DNA of 64,000 nt from RUG11247 sp045649485 (GTDB taxonomy: Bacteria > Bacillota > Clostridia > Christensenellales > Aristaeellaceae). Positions 1 through 9,062 of this stretch are shown here, in pieces (position 1 is the stretch's first letter; each line of letters begins with the position of its first letter). The notes below the pieces were generated by a model that had not been told where the DNA came from, did no database searches, and saw only the letters and a program-made list of their open reading frames with translations. Location of the stretch: the NCBI GenBank assembly GCA_045649485.1, contig JAZRPZ010000114.1, positions 5,320 to 69,319 of the forward strand, read 5' to 3'. The position numbers and the translations under genes were made by a program.

Positions 1-459
1 CCCGTTATCTTCGGCGAACCCGGCACCAATGGTCAGCACTCCTTCTATCAGCTGCTGCACCAGGGCACCGATATCATCCCCCTGCAGTTCGTTGGCTTCA
101 AGAACAACCAGATGGGCTCTGATGTTGTAATTCAGGACAGCACCAGCCAGCAGAAGCTGTGCGCCAACGTTGCAGCACAGATCGTTGCTTTCGCCTGCGG
201 CAAGAAGGACGAGAACCGCAACAAGCAGTTCGAAGGCGGCCGTCCCTCCAGCATCATCATTGGCGAACAGCTGACCCCCGAAGCACTGGGCAACCTGCTG
301 GCCCACTTCGAGAACAAGGTCATGTTCCAGGGCTTCGCATGGAATCTGAACAGCTTCGATCAGGAAGGCGTTCAGCTGGGCAAGGTTCTGGCAAAGCGCG
401 TTCTCGCTCACGAGACCGACGGCGCTCTGAAGGTATACAGCGACCTGCTCAATATCTGA
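1..459 (+). CDS. pgi: Glucose-6-phosphate isomerase, C-terminal part (5' end outside window)
   Basis: Interconverts glucose-6-phosphate and fructose-6-phosphate in the cytoplasm (glycolysis and gluconeogenesis). The reading frame is open from base 1, and 152 codons precede the TGA at 457-459. The run EPGTNGQHSFYQLLHQG near the start is the classic PGI family signature, and the following KNNQMGSDVV and the C-terminal FDQEGVQLGK also match PGI. The late FDQEGVQLGK lysine is the conserved active-site region. Roughly two thirds of the protein lies left of the window. An intrinsic terminator follows directly, so pgi ends its transcript here. Identification is secure; only the start is missing. Confidence 0.94.
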   Translation, partial: PVIFGEPGTNGQHSFYQLLHQGTDIIPLQFVGFKNNQMGSDVVIQDSTSQQKLCANVAAQIVAFACGKKDENRNKQFEGGRPSSIIIGEQLTPEALGNLLAHFENKVMFQGFAWNLNSFDQEGVQLGKVLAKRVLAHETDGALKVYSDLLNI

Positions 460-468
460 TATATAAAC

Positions 469-507
469 AACCGGAGACAGGTTTATAGCCCGTCTCCGGT
501 TTTGTTT
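469..507 (+). terminator. Intrinsic terminator of pgi
   Basis: AACCGGAGAC (469-478) pairs with GTCTCCGGTT (492-501) and is followed by TTTGTTTTGC. It lies 10 bp after the pgi stop codon. Confidence 0.9.
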
Positions 508-524
508 TGCTTTATTGCGATATA

Positions 525-2564
525 TCAATGAATATATTCCCAGATCATATAGAATGCATATATGACTTCTTCGCGCGTAATTGGCTCTCTGGGGTCAAAC
601 GCGCCTTCCTCAGCGAATATAAACGCACCCGCATCGGCTATTAGGTCGACGCAGACAGCGTAGTCGTCCGGAATCCCTTTCATATCAGACCATTCAACCG
701 CTTCAAAATCAATCGGTATTTCCATAACACCCAGCATCATATAGATCATGTATGCCGCATCAAGCCTTGCAAGCTCGCTGTCCGGATCACCGTTATAACG
801 ATATGCGGCTTCAATTCCAAGCCACGTCACCACGTCCTTGGGCGTCACCGCAGACTCGTCCTCTATGGCAAACCTCACGATATATTCATCGGTATAGTAG
901 CCTATGGGCAGTCCCTGCACGCATTCCATGAATGTAAGCACGCACTGGGCCACATCGTTATGTGTGGCCGGCTTCTGGAAATCGGACATTATGCCGCCTG
1001 GAACGATACCTCGCACCACAGCCTCAACCGCAGCGTCCAGATAATCGTCCCCTATGCCGGCTTCCCTGAGTATCTTTGCTATCTCGCTGCGGTTGAAAAC
1101 GTAGTCCGCTGCTATCTCCTCGCCGCCGGACTGCCGGTACAGGCGGGTAGTCTCCTCCTCGCCCGCCTCCAGACCGAATACATCTCCGCTTGCTATAGGC
1201 ACATCCTGATACAGACTCATGGCAAGGCTGCCATCATCGTTGTTATCTATGGAAAGCACCGTCATCGTACCGTCTTCAACAGCCTCTATCTGAATATCAT
1301 AATCACCCAGCGCTTCATCGCTTATGTACACATGCTTGGAATCGCCGTCTGCATACGCATACAGACCATCCGTCTCGATTATCTCCTCATCATCCGTTTC
1401 AATAACGCCCAGCAGCGTTCCATCAGATGTATATACCAGCAGATTTACGGGGCAATACACACCCCATTTCGTTCCGCTTCCGCCATGGAAAATATTGTAA
1501 AAGAACGAATATACCCAGTTTTCCCCATCATATACACCCGCTAAATCCAGATCATATGTACCATCTTCGTATTTTTCCGGAGTTCTAAGACTGCTTTCCA
1601 CGTGAATATCATTTGTCGTATCCGATGAATAATAGCTGTTTCCAAACTCAGGATGCTTATATGCACACTCGACTTTAATATCATCCGCATACTTCATCTG
1701 TTCAGCATCATCCTGTTTATATACTATGGTCGGGTAAACATCAAAGAACAAATGAACTGTTCCATCTGCCCGTATTAACGGTACCACATCAGTCTTTGTG
1801 TGCTGCCCAACCTGTGCAATGTCTCTCAACGAGAAGAAAAATTTATCCGAAGACACTTTGACTTCAACATCATAAATATCCACCGGATTCATATTTGTAA
1901 GCGTGACATGAAGCCTTATGGGATTTGGCTTCCATATTGGAACACTTCCTGTGCCGTTATCATAAACTTCATGTGCAAGCCATCTGACATCTGCATATCC
2001 TTCTGGTATAAGTTTTCCAATCAAATGGAACAAAACTCCGTCCCTTAGGTCATCCCTGCTGCCGTCCGTCAAATCTATATGCGAAACAGCATAACCGGTA
2101 TTGTCCTCAACATTTGCCATCACCTGTACAGGCTCCAGCTCCCTCACCGTGATCTCACATGTATACGATTTAGTATCCGAATAGCCGTCTGCATAGTTGG
2201 TCCAGGTCGTATATGTAATATTTACTGTTGACTTTCCCGGATTGAGTCCCTTGACATAAAAATAGACTGATTTCGTATTACCGCTTGTCTTCCCCTGTGA
2301 ATACACTTTTGCGATGCCAGGTTCACTTGAATCCTCTTGGGTCACTGTTATACCAATAAATTCCAGTGGTATCTCATCTGACGTTGTGCTTGCCACATGC
2401 AGCTGCACCGTCTGCCCCCTCATCAAAGTCCATTCCGTTGGGAACTCTCCTTCTACCATATCCTCATAAATAATATATTCATCTGACGATTCGCCATAGC
2501 CAATGAACCCCGTGCTGCAAATAACGGCGATAATACACAATAATGCAATAAATCTTTTCAGCAT
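525..2564 (-). CDS. Secreted Ig-like protein with C-terminal SLH-like domains
   Basis: Unnamed acidic surface protein of 679 aa. I place the start at the ATG at 2564, because AGAGGTGA lies 6 nt upstream; the longer frame would use a GTG inside that ribosome site. Residues 1-25 are a signal peptide (MLKRFIALLCIIAVICSTGF). Residues about 45-140 resemble a bacterial Ig-like (Big) domain ending in a Thr-rich strand and EITV. The last 200 residues hold degenerate S-layer-homology motifs; the clearest is FDPREPITREEVIYAFYMI at the C-terminus. The family role of SLH repeats is non-covalent anchoring to cell-wall polymer. The middle has no domain I recognise. It lies head to tail with another secreted protein (2641-3786). 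A wall-anchored structural or carbohydrate-binding role is inference. Confidence 0.75.
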   Translation of the reverse strand: MLKRFIALLCIIAVICSTGFIGYGESSDEYIIYEDMVEGEFPTEWTLMRGQTVQLHVASTTSDEIPLEFIGITVTQEDSSEPGIAKVYSQGKTSGNTKSVYFYVKGLNPGKSTVNITYTTWTNYADGYSDTKSYTCEITVRELEPVQVMANVEDNTGYAVSHIDLTDGSRDDLRDGVLFHLIGKLIPEGYADVRWLAHEVYDNGTGSVPIWKPNPIRLHVTLTNMNPVDIYDVEVKVSSDKFFFSLRDIAQVGQHTKTDVVPLIRADGTVHLFFDVYPTIVYKQDDAEQMKYADDIKVECAYKHPEFGNSYYSSDTTNDIHVESSLRTPEKYEDGTYDLDLAGVYDGENWVYSFFYNIFHGGSGTKWGVYCPVNLLVYTSDGTLLGVIETDDEEIIETDGLYAYADGDSKHVYISDEALGDYDIQIEAVEDGTMTVLSIDNNDDGSLAMSLYQDVPIASGDVFGLEAGEEETTRLYRQSGGEEIAADYVFNRSEIAKILREAGIGDDYLDAAVEAVVRGIVPGGIMSDFQKPATHNDVAQCVLTFMECVQGLPIGYYTDEYIVRFAIEDESAVTPKDVVTWLGIEAAYRYNGDPDSELARLDAAYMIYMMLGVMEIPIDFEAVEWSDMKGIPDDYAVCVDLIADAGAFIFAEEGAFDPREPITREEVIYAFYMIWEYIH

Positions 2565-2593
2565 TCCTGTCACCTCTTGTTCTGATATTCATA

Positions 2594-2631
2594 AGGCTGT
2601 CCTGCGAAATACGCATATTCGCCGGACAGCC
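2594..2631 (-). terminator. Hairpin between the two secreted-protein genes
   Basis: GGCTGTCC and GGACAGCC arms with an inner GCGAA/TTCGC extension form a long stem just after the stop of the gene ending at 2641. The T-tract on the minus strand is poor (TTATGAATAT), so it may terminate only partly or stabilise the mRNA. Confidence 0.55.
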
Positions 2632-2640
2632 CGAATCAAA

Positions 2641-3786
2641 TCACCATATTATATAATCGTAACCCATGTCATCTAGCACATCCAGCATTTCATAAGTTAT
2701 GGTACCTGTCTCGGTAAGTCCGTTATCCTTCTGGAATGCGCTTATGGCAGCCTGTGTATTCTTGCCTGCTATTCCATCGGGCGTTCCGCATTCATAACCC
2801 TGCTCATTCAGTGCTGTTTGTACTTCTTTAATCGTGTATACATCACTGTACTCAGTCAGAGGATCGAGCTCGACCACAGAGAATACATAGGTTGCACCAA
2901 AGTATTCCATACTGAGAACTCCGTCTTCATGCAGCCTAAATACCGCTGTATCTTCACCGTACCCATCATAATTATTATTCGTCGTATAGATTGCACCATA
3001 TTCGTCTACATACTCAAAGTAAAGAGGATTAAAGTAATACTGATCTCCAAACCATTTATCAAATCCATCCAGATGGAGGTTGCATATACCTTCCTCTTCA
3101 CTGTATTCAAAATCAAGCGGCATTCCTGCGTAGGTTCTGTAGGTAGGCAGATCTCCATAGCAGATCTTTCGACCACCGGCCATTCCGTAGGCAAGCTCCC
3201 ATCTGTCGCTGACACCGCCGATATCATCGATAGCGTTCAACACATCTTCCGTTACCACAGGCGCAAGCTCAACTGCCGGTTCGAAGTAGTCGTAGCTTTC
3301 GCTGTTGTAAAAGAAGAAGAAGCCTGCATTAGTGTACATTATAAGCACAGGCGTACTGGTATAGCCTGAAACCGCCTCATCGTTCAAAACCTGAAAACTG
3401 ATCATGAAATTTCCTTCCATGTCATACAGATTCATGAAGAGATAATCGTCAACTTCGAACTTCACTATATGTTCAGTTTCACCGTTTTCACTATGAATTA
3501 CAGCAGTTCCGTCTTCATTGATCGTAAGGTAATCCGTAAAGATTCCTTCCGGTTCGTACATATACCCGCTATTGCCGGACTCATACAACATACAATACCA
3601 TTCGCCCACAATGGGATACTCATACATGTAATCGCCAAATTCTTCGCTTACATCGTATGCTATCTGCAACTGCCATTCTATGGGTTCGGGCTCTATAATG
3701 CCTTCATCCTCCATAGCCAGCGCAGGTGCGCAGATAATCGGGAGTACCATTACAAATGTCAGCAAATACACAAGCAGCTTCTTCAT
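2641..3786 (-). CDS. Secreted protein with C-terminal peptidoglycan-binding domain
   Basis: Acidic exported protein of 381 aa. The ATG at 3786 is chosen because GCGGAGG precedes it by 8 nt and the first residues MKKLLVYLLTFVMVLPIICA form a signal peptide ending at ALA. The longer open frame upstream has no ribosome site. Residues about 320-375 fit the PG_binding_1 fold (EVQTALNEQGYECGTPDGIAGKNT split over helices, then AISAFQKDNGL). The family binds cell-wall muropeptides. The Tyr- and Glu-rich centre with repeated short strands is unrecognised. The neighbour at 525-2564 is also a wall-anchored acidic protein, so the two may act together at the cell surface. No catalytic motif is visible. Confidence 0.75.
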   Translation of the reverse strand: MKKLLVYLLTFVMVLPIICAPALAMEDEGIIEPEPIEWQLQIAYDVSEEFGDYMYEYPIVGEWYCMLYESGNSGYMYEPEGIFTDYLTINEDGTAVIHSENGETEHIVKFEVDDYLFMNLYDMEGNFMISFQVLNDEAVSGYTSTPVLIMYTNAGFFFFYNSESYDYFEPAVELAPVVTEDVLNAIDDIGGVSDRWELAYGMAGGRKICYGDLPTYRTYAGMPLDFEYSEEEGICNLHLDGFDKWFGDQYYFNPLYFEYVDEYGAIYTTNNNYDGYGEDTAVFRLHEDGVLSMEYFGATYVFSVVELDPLTEYSDVYTIKEVQTALNEQGYECGTPDGIAGKNTQAAISAFQKDNGLTETGTITYEMLDVLDDMGYDYIIW

Positions 3787-3960
3787 ATCAAAACCTCCGC
3801 AACATTTTGTATACATGCATTTTATCCCCCCCAAAAAAATTTCACTTTGCGTTTTGTTTATGTATATGTTAACCGGATATATTAAGTAAAATTCCCTTAC
3901 TCCTGATATTGCTTCTGTGTGCAACATTTGTTTATGCATACACTGATTCTCCGATCCAAG

Positions 3961-4037
3961 CACACAAAAACACCATGTCTGCGATAAGACACGGTGTAAA
4001 CATATAAACATCGGCAGGAATATCTTCCTGCCGATGT
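3961..4037 (-). terminator. Tandem hairpins ending the uxaBA transcript
   Basis: The first stem is CATCGGCAGGAA/TTCCTGCCGATG (4009-4036). The second is CACCGTGTCT/AGACATGGTG (3971-3996), followed on the minus strand by TGTTTTTGTGTG. Only the second has a good T-tract. The 225 bp from here to the secreted-protein start at 3786 hold no gene; a C7-A7 run at about 3828-3840 is the only other oddity. Confidence 0.75.
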
Positions 4038-4046
4038 AGCTTTGTA

Positions 4047-5528
4047 TCAGAGAGTTACGCCTGTTTTGAATATGGCAAGGTCATGGAAGCCGTTCTTTTC
4101 AGAGCAAACCTTTTCGCCGGAGGCCACGGCAAGCACATAGTCCATAAGCTTCTGTGCCATTTCTGGCAGAGTCTTTCCGTCAAGCAGTTCGCCTGCGTTG
4201 AAGTCTATCCAGCCGTGTTTGAAGCCCGCAAGCTTGCTGTTGCTGGAGATCTTTACCGTGGGTACGGGGCAGGCAAAGGGAGTACCGCGGCCAGTGGAGA
4301 AGAGAACTATCTGTGCACCGGAAGCCGCAAGAGCCGTAGATGCCACAAGATCGTTTCCGGGTGCGGACAGCAGGTTGAGACCCGCTACCTTCACCTTTTC
4401 GCCGTATGCCAGCACGTCCTTTACGGGAGCAAAGCCGCTCTTCTGGGTGCAGCCCAGCGCCTTATCCTCGAGGGTGGATATGCCGCCCTCCTTGTTTCCG
4501 GGGGAAGGATTCTCGTAAATGGTCTGATGATGCTCCTCAAAATAGCGCTTGAAATCGTTTATCAGCGCCACTGTCTTTTCGAAAAGCTCGGTGGTATCGC
4601 AGCGGTCCATAAGTATGGTCTCCGCGCCGAACATCTCGGGCACCTCGGTGAGTATGGTGGTACCGCCCTGAGCGACCAGCATATCGGAGAATCCGCCGAT
4701 AACAGGATTTGCGGTTATTCCGCTGAAACCGTCGCTGCCGCCGCACTTGAGACCGATTATGAGCTTGCTTGCAGGACAGGGTACGCGCACTTCGCCGCGC
4801 ATATTGTCCGCAAGTTCCTCAAGCAGCTTCATTGCCTCGGTGAATTCGTCTTCCACCTGCTGACTTACAAGGAAGCGCACGCGGGACTTGTCGTAATCAC
4901 CCATATGCGCCTCTATGGAATCCACGCCGCTGTTTTCACAGCCCAGACCCAGCACCAGTACGCCGCCCACATTGGGATGTGTGGCAAGGTCGGCAAGTAT
5001 CTGACGGGTATTATCCTGGTCATCGCCCATCTGGCTGCAGCCGTAAGGATGTGGGAATGCGTTCACACACTCGACTCCGCCGCCGACCAATACCTGCGCA
5101 GCCTTTTCCAGCGCCTTGGCAACGTCATTCACACAGCCGACAGTGGGCAGGATCCACAGTTCATTGCGTACGCCGACGCTGCCGTTCTTTCTGGGATAGC
5201 CCATGAAAGTTGCGGCTTCGGCAGGCTCAACAGTGGGATAAGTGGGAGTATGCTTGTATTCCAGTTCTCCCGAAAGCAGAGTGTGCAGATCATGCGTATG
5301 CACATGGGCACCCTTTGCGATATCACAGGTTGCGTAGCCGATGGGGAATCCGTACTTTATAACGCCGGCGTTCTCGGCAATATCGCAGAGCGCGAACTTA
5401 TGACCTGCGGGGATATCGTTTGCGAGAGTAATGCTTTCACCCTCAACATCCAGCACAGTACCGGCCGTAAGCTGAGAAAGCGCCACCGCCACGTTATCCC
5501 TTGCGGTTATCTTGAGAAATTCAGCCAT
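4047..5528 (-). CDS. uxaA: Altronate dehydratase
   Basis: Dehydrates D-altronate to 2-keto-3-deoxygluconate, the galacturonate branch of hexuronate breakdown in the cytoplasm. The 493 aa match the full-length UxaA family. An N-terminal SAF-like region (residues 1-90) ends in HVHTHD (75-80). It is followed by MGYPRKNGSVGVRNELWILP and the large C-terminal dehydratase domain with GLKCGGSDGFSG and a late GRGTPFACPVPT. The start is the ATG at 5528 with GGAGG 6 nt upstream; a TTG two codons earlier lies between them and is less likely. The stop of uxaB overlaps the ribosome site, so the two genes are translationally coupled. UxaC and the KDG kinase/aldolase are not in the window. Confidence 0.95.
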   Translation of the reverse strand: MAEFLKITARDNVAVALSQLTAGTVLDVEGESITLANDIPAGHKFALCDIAENAGVIKYGFPIGYATCDIAKGAHVHTHDLHTLLSGELEYKHTPTYPTVEPAEAATFMGYPRKNGSVGVRNELWILPTVGCVNDVAKALEKAAQVLVGGGVECVNAFPHPYGCSQMGDDQDNTRQILADLATHPNVGGVLVLGLGCENSGVDSIEAHMGDYDKSRVRFLVSQQVEDEFTEAMKLLEELADNMRGEVRVPCPASKLIIGLKCGGSDGFSGITANPVIGGFSDMLVAQGGTTILTEVPEMFGAETILMDRCDTTELFEKTVALINDFKRYFEEHHQTIYENPSPGNKEGGISTLEDKALGCTQKSGFAPVKDVLAYGEKVKVAGLNLLSAPGNDLVASTALAASGAQIVLFSTGRGTPFACPVPTVKISSNSKLAGFKHGWIDFNAGELLDGKTLPEMAQKLMDYVLAVASGEKVCSEKNGFHDLAIFKTGVTL

Positions 5529-5530
5529 TT

Positions 5531-7000
5531 TCAACCTCCGAAACGCTCGGTAAGCACAGCCTTCATACCCTTTTCAAGGATCTCGGCATAGGCTTCGGTC
5601 ACGAATTCGATAAGGCCGGGCACATTCTTCAGCTCGTCGCCGAAGAAAGCTTCGTTGCCGATAAAGGCCTTAACCTGCTCGCACACGGGCATATCCGCAG
5701 AATTTGCGAAGAATTCCAGCACAGCGGCGTCATCCTGCAGCACATACTTTTCGCCGTCGCGCAGGCACTCAAGCTTGCCGTCGACTATCTTGCCGCCATG
5801 ATACAGGCTCATAAGTGCAGCAAGGGAGAAAGTGAGGTGCTCGGGCAGCTTGCCCTCGGTCTCGGCATAGATAAGCAGGCTGGGCATACAGCGTGCGCGC
5901 CACTTGCTGACGCTGTTGAGGCAGATGGACAGCAATGCATGCTTGATGAAGGGATTCATGAAGCGTCCGGTAACTGCCTCGGCAAATGCCATCAGGTCAT
6001 CCTTGGGCAGGGTAAGAGTAGGAATGACCTCATCATACAGAGTCTTCTGCATGAAGGTCTTTATCATTTCATCATTCATTGCCTGCAGCACATAATCATG
6101 ACCGCACTGGAATGCCATGGGTACAAAAGAGGTGTGCGCACCGTTCAGTATGCGAACCTTGCGCTGCTTATAGGGCTTCTGGTTATCGGTAAAGATAACG
6201 GGCAGACCGCAATCCGGCAGAGGCAGTTCGGCGGAGATATCCTTATCGCTTTCGATTACCCACAGACCGAAAGGCTCTGCGGTATCCAGCAGCCGGTCTT
6301 CATAACCCAGCTTTTCCCAGATCTCGGCATCCTCGCCGCGGGGGTAACCGGTAACGATGCGGTCAACGAGGGTGGAAGTAAACACGCAGGCTTCCTCCAG
6401 CCACTTTTCGAATCTCTCGCCAAGATTCCATATCTTTGCAAGCTTCGTAACGCACTTTTTCAGCATAATGCCGTTGTCGTCGATGAGTTCAACAGGCAGA
6501 ATGATTATGCCCTTATCGGCAGCATAATCGAAATGCTCGGCGCGCTCGAAGAGGAATTTGGTAAGCTTTCCGGGGTAGGAATTGGGCGGGCAGAGGCTGA
6601 AACTGTCCGTTTCATCCAGCACGATACCTGCCTCGGTGGTATTGCTGACGATAAAGCGCAGGGTCTCGCACTTTGCGTAAGCACTGTACTTATCGTATTC
6701 GGCATAGGAATCAACGGCATCTCTTACGGAAGAAACGATGCGGGACTGTTCGACCTTTTCGCCGTCGACAATGCCGCGCAGCATTACGGTATAGCGGTAA
6801 TCCTGCTCCTTGAAGGCAGGGAAAAGTTCACCGATGGCAATGGGCTTTACCAGCACAACGGAGCCGTTGAAATCGGTCTTTTCATTCATGATATCGATAA
6901 AATAATCCACAAATGCGCGCAGGAAGTTTCCTTCACCAAACTGCAGCACGCGCACGGGGCGCTCGGGGGCAGGTACCATAGCGGATGTAAGCCTGTTCAT
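5531..7000 (-). CDS. uxaB: Tagaturonate reductase (altronate oxidoreductase)
   Basis: NADH-dependent reduction of D-tagaturonate to D-altronate, the step before UxaA. 489 aa, mannitol-dehydrogenase/polyol family. The N-terminal Rossmann segment is RVLQFGEGNFLRAF (17-30). The family's C-terminal Lys/Asn/His motif is seen as KVRILNGAHTSF around residue 285. The start ATG at 7000 has CGGAGG 9 nt upstream. It is first gene of the uxaB-uxaA operon with its own promoter at 7041-7069. Fructuronate reductase (UxuB) is the related alternative, but pairing with altronate dehydratase decides for UxaB. Confidence 0.94.
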   Translation of the reverse strand: MNRLTSAMVPAPERPVRVLQFGEGNFLRAFVDYFIDIMNEKTDFNGSVVLVKPIAIGELFPAFKEQDYRYTVMLRGIVDGEKVEQSRIVSSVRDAVDSYAEYDKYSAYAKCETLRFIVSNTTEAGIVLDETDSFSLCPPNSYPGKLTKFLFERAEHFDYAADKGIIILPVELIDDNGIMLKKCVTKLAKIWNLGERFEKWLEEACVFTSTLVDRIVTGYPRGEDAEIWEKLGYEDRLLDTAEPFGLWVIESDKDISAELPLPDCGLPVIFTDNQKPYKQRKVRILNGAHTSFVPMAFQCGHDYVLQAMNDEMIKTFMQKTLYDEVIPTLTLPKDDLMAFAEAVTGRFMNPFIKHALLSICLNSVSKWRARCMPSLLIYAETEGKLPEHLTFSLAALMSLYHGGKIVDGKLECLRDGEKYVLQDDAAVLEFFANSADMPVCEQVKAFIGNEAFFGDELKNVPGLIEFVTEAYAEILEKGMKAVLTERFGG

Positions 7001-7040
7001 ATATCAAAACCTCCGGGTATCATTATTGCAATATATATTT

Positions 7041-7069
7041 ATTATAGAATGTAAGATATCATTTGGCAA
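7041..7069 (-). promoter_or_regulatory. Promoter of uxaBA
   Basis: On the minus strand TTGCCA (7064-7069), a 17-bp spacer and TATAAT (7041-7046), 40 bp before the uxaB start. Confidence 0.75.
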
Positions 7070-7092
7070 TACAAACATGAATAAAAAATTGC

Positions 7093-7121
7093 TTGAAGCT
7101 TTACATAGCGAATAGTATAAT
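7093..7121 (+). promoter_or_regulatory. Promoter of the lysine-riboswitch/LysW transcript
   Basis: TTGAAG (7093-7098), 17-bp spacer, TATAAT (7116-7121). Transcription would begin about 7128, at the 5' edge of the riboswitch. Confidence 0.8.
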
Positions 7122-7128
7122 AATCTTG

Positions 7129-7350
7129 CACTGATAGAGGTGCGGGGTTTATGAGTAATCCGATAAAGGCGCGGAAACGCCCGGATGAAAGGAAATTCCG
7201 CCGAAATCTGTTTCCCGTTTCCGCGGAACTCAGGTTGGGTCACGACAGAATATGCCGTGAACTGTCACAGCTGTGGAGAGCTATCGTGGCAAAATTCATT
7301 CCTATTATAAAGGTATGACAAGGCCGCGTATGTTCGCGGTCTTTTTTCTT
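7129..7350 (+). promoter_or_regulatory. Lysine riboswitch (L box) with terminator
   Basis: The sequence shows the L-box consensus blocks in order: GATAGAGGTGCG, an AGTA, GGATGAAAGG, CCGCCGAAA, a CTGTCA and GGAGAGCTATC. GATAG (7133-7137) pairs with CTATC (7281-7285) as the basal P1 stem. A hairpin CCGCG/CGCGG at 7323-7339 followed by TCTTTTTTCTTT forms the expression-platform terminator. By family knowledge, lysine binding promotes termination, so the downstream transporter should be made when lysine is scarce. Confidence 0.9.
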
Positions 7351-7385
7351 TGCCCGAACCCGCAACAACAGAAAGGATGTATCCC

Positions 7386-9014
7386 ATGAGAAACAAGCTG
7401 CTCATCGTTGGTACGGTCGTAGTGCTGTGCCTGCTGTGCTGCGTCACCGCCTTTGCAGAAGGCACCGCAGCCGAAGCCAACATGTTCATCGGCACCTTCT
7501 GGTCACTGGTACCCCCGCTTATCGCCATCGTGCTGGCACTGATCACCAAGGAAGTTTACAGTTCTCTGTTTGTAGGTATTCTGACCGGCGCACTGTTCTA
7601 TAACAAGTTCAATATCGTCGGAACCATGGATTCCGTAATACAGGAAGGCCTCATCGCCTCCGTTGCCGGTACTGCGGGCATCTTCGTATTCCTCGTTGTT
7701 CTCGGCGTCATGATCGCTCTTATCAACAAGTCCGGTGGTTCCGCCGCATTCGGCCGCTGGGCCCAGACTCACATCAAGAGCAAGACCGGTGCTATCCTCT
7801 GCACCTTCCTGCTGGGCATCCTTATCTTCATCGATGACTATTTCAACTGCCTCACCGTAGGTTCCGTAATGCGTCCCGTTACCGATGCACACAAGGTCAG
7901 CCGCGCAAAGCTTTCCTATGTCATCGACGCGACCGCCGCACCCATCTGCATGATCGCCCCCATTTCTTCCTGGGCAGCTGCGGTTTCCGATTATACCAGC
8001 GGTGTTACCGATGCCGCCGGCGCAGAGATCTCTTCCCTCGCACTGTTCTGCAGGGCCATCCCCTACAATTTCTATTCCCTGCTGACCCTGGCCTTCATCG
8101 TCCTGATCACTCTCATGAAGTTCGATTTCGGCCCCATGAAGAAGCATGAGCTGAACGCAGCAAACGGCGATCTGTTCACCTTCGGCAGCAATGTAGTCAC
8201 CGAAGAGCCCGAGGCAGTAGACAGCAGCCGCAGCCGCGTACTGGATCTGATCGTTCCCGTTCTGTCCCTCATCGTGTTCTCCGTATTCGCCCTCATCTAC
8301 GTAGGCGGCTTCTATGATGCCTCCTCCGCAGCTTACCACAGCTTCGTAGACGCCTTTGCCAATACCGATGCGACCGTCGGTCTGCCCATGGGCGGTCTGG
8401 CAGCACTCATCGTCACCGTCATCTACATGATCTGCCGCAGGCTCATCAAGTTCACCGACGCAATGAAGTGCATCCCCAAGGGCTTCTTCGCAATGGTGCC
8501 CGCCATACTCATTCTGACCATGGCTACCGGTCTCAAGAACATCACCGGTCTGCTGGGTTCCGATACCTTCGTCAAGGCAGCACTGGCAAACGCAGGCGCC
8601 CTGCACAACTTCCTGCCCGCAATCATCTTCGTTGTAGCATGCTTCATCGCATTCTCCACCGGCACCTCCTGGGGTACCTTCGGCATCCTCATCCCCATCG
8701 TGCTTGATGTATTCCCCGCAGGCAGCGAGCTGGCCGTCATCGGCATGTCCGCCTGCCTCGCCGGCGCCGTATGCGGTGACCACTGCTCCCCCATTTCCGA
8801 TACCACCATCATGTCCTCCGCAGGCGCTCAGTGCGAACACGTAAACCACGTTTCCACTCAGCTGCCCTACGCGATCACCGTTGCTGCAGTATCCTTCGCA
8901 TCCTACATTCTCACCGGTTTCATCCAGAGCTGGATCGTATCCCTGCCCATCGCACTCCTGATGCTGGCAACCGCTCTCGTAGCGATCCGCAAGTTTACTG
9001 CAACCAAGGCATAA
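7386..9014 (+). CDS. lysW: NhaC-family transporter, probable lysine importer (LysW type)
   Basis: Membrane protein of 542 aa with about a dozen hydrophobic helices and an NhaC-superfamily core (FIDDYFNCLTVGSVMRP near residue 150, then DATAAPICMIAPISSWAA). The start ATG at 7386 has AAAGGA 8 nt upstream. The first 26 residues look like an extra hydrophobic, signal-like segment ahead of the family fold. NhaC homologues exchange Na+ and H+, but a lysine riboswitch sits directly upstream. Riboswitch-controlled NhaC proteins have been proposed as lysine transporters (LysW), so import of lysine is the better call. It is transcribed alone and closes with a strong bidirectional terminator. The gene name rests on context rather than on substrate residues. 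Confidence 0.8.
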   Translation: MRNKLLIVGTVVVLCLLCCVTAFAEGTAAEANMFIGTFWSLVPPLIAIVLALITKEVYSSLFVGILTGALFYNKFNIVGTMDSVIQEGLIASVAGTAGIFVFLVVLGVMIALINKSGGSAAFGRWAQTHIKSKTGAILCTFLLGILIFIDDYFNCLTVGSVMRPVTDAHKVSRAKLSYVIDATAAPICMIAPISSWAAAVSDYTSGVTDAAGAEISSLALFCRAIPYNFYSLLTLAFIVLITLMKFDFGPMKKHELNAANGDLFTFGSNVVTEEPEAVDSSRSRVLDLIVPVLSLIVFSVFALIYVGGFYDASSAAYHSFVDAFANTDATVGLPMGGLAALIVTVIYMICRRLIKFTDAMKCIPKGFFAMVPAILILTMATGLKNITGLLGSDTFVKAALANAGALHNFLPAIIFVVACFIAFSTGTSWGTFGILIPIVLDVFPAGSELAVIGMSACLAGAVCGDHCSPISDTTIMSSAGAQCEHVNHVSTQLPYAITVAAVSFASYILTGFIQSWIVSLPIALLMLATALVAIRKFTATKA

Positions 9015-9020
9015 ACAATA

Positions 9021-9062
9021 AAAAACGACTCAGGGAACTTCGCTTCCCCGAGTCGTTTTTAT
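9021..9062. terminator. Bidirectional terminator between lysW and hyuA-like gene
   Basis: ACGACTCAGGGAA (9025-9037) pairs with TTCCCCGAGTCGT (9044-9056), flanked by A-rich and T-rich runs, so it serves both convergent transcripts. Confidence 0.9.

Noticed and set aside
4083..5591. 502-codon open frame on the plus strand across uxaA
   Set aside because: It is the antisense of a full, well-conserved altronate dehydratase gene, has no ribosome site, and its translation is low-complexity and unlike any protein.
7129..7350. T-box leader before lysW
   Set aside because: No T-box TGGN antiterminator bulge or specifier loop; the blocks match the lysine riboswitch in order, with P1 pairing.
7503..8849. 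448-codon minus-strand frame opposite lysW
   Set aside because: Gly/Asp/Glu-rich shadow of a GC-rich membrane-protein gene; no start signal.
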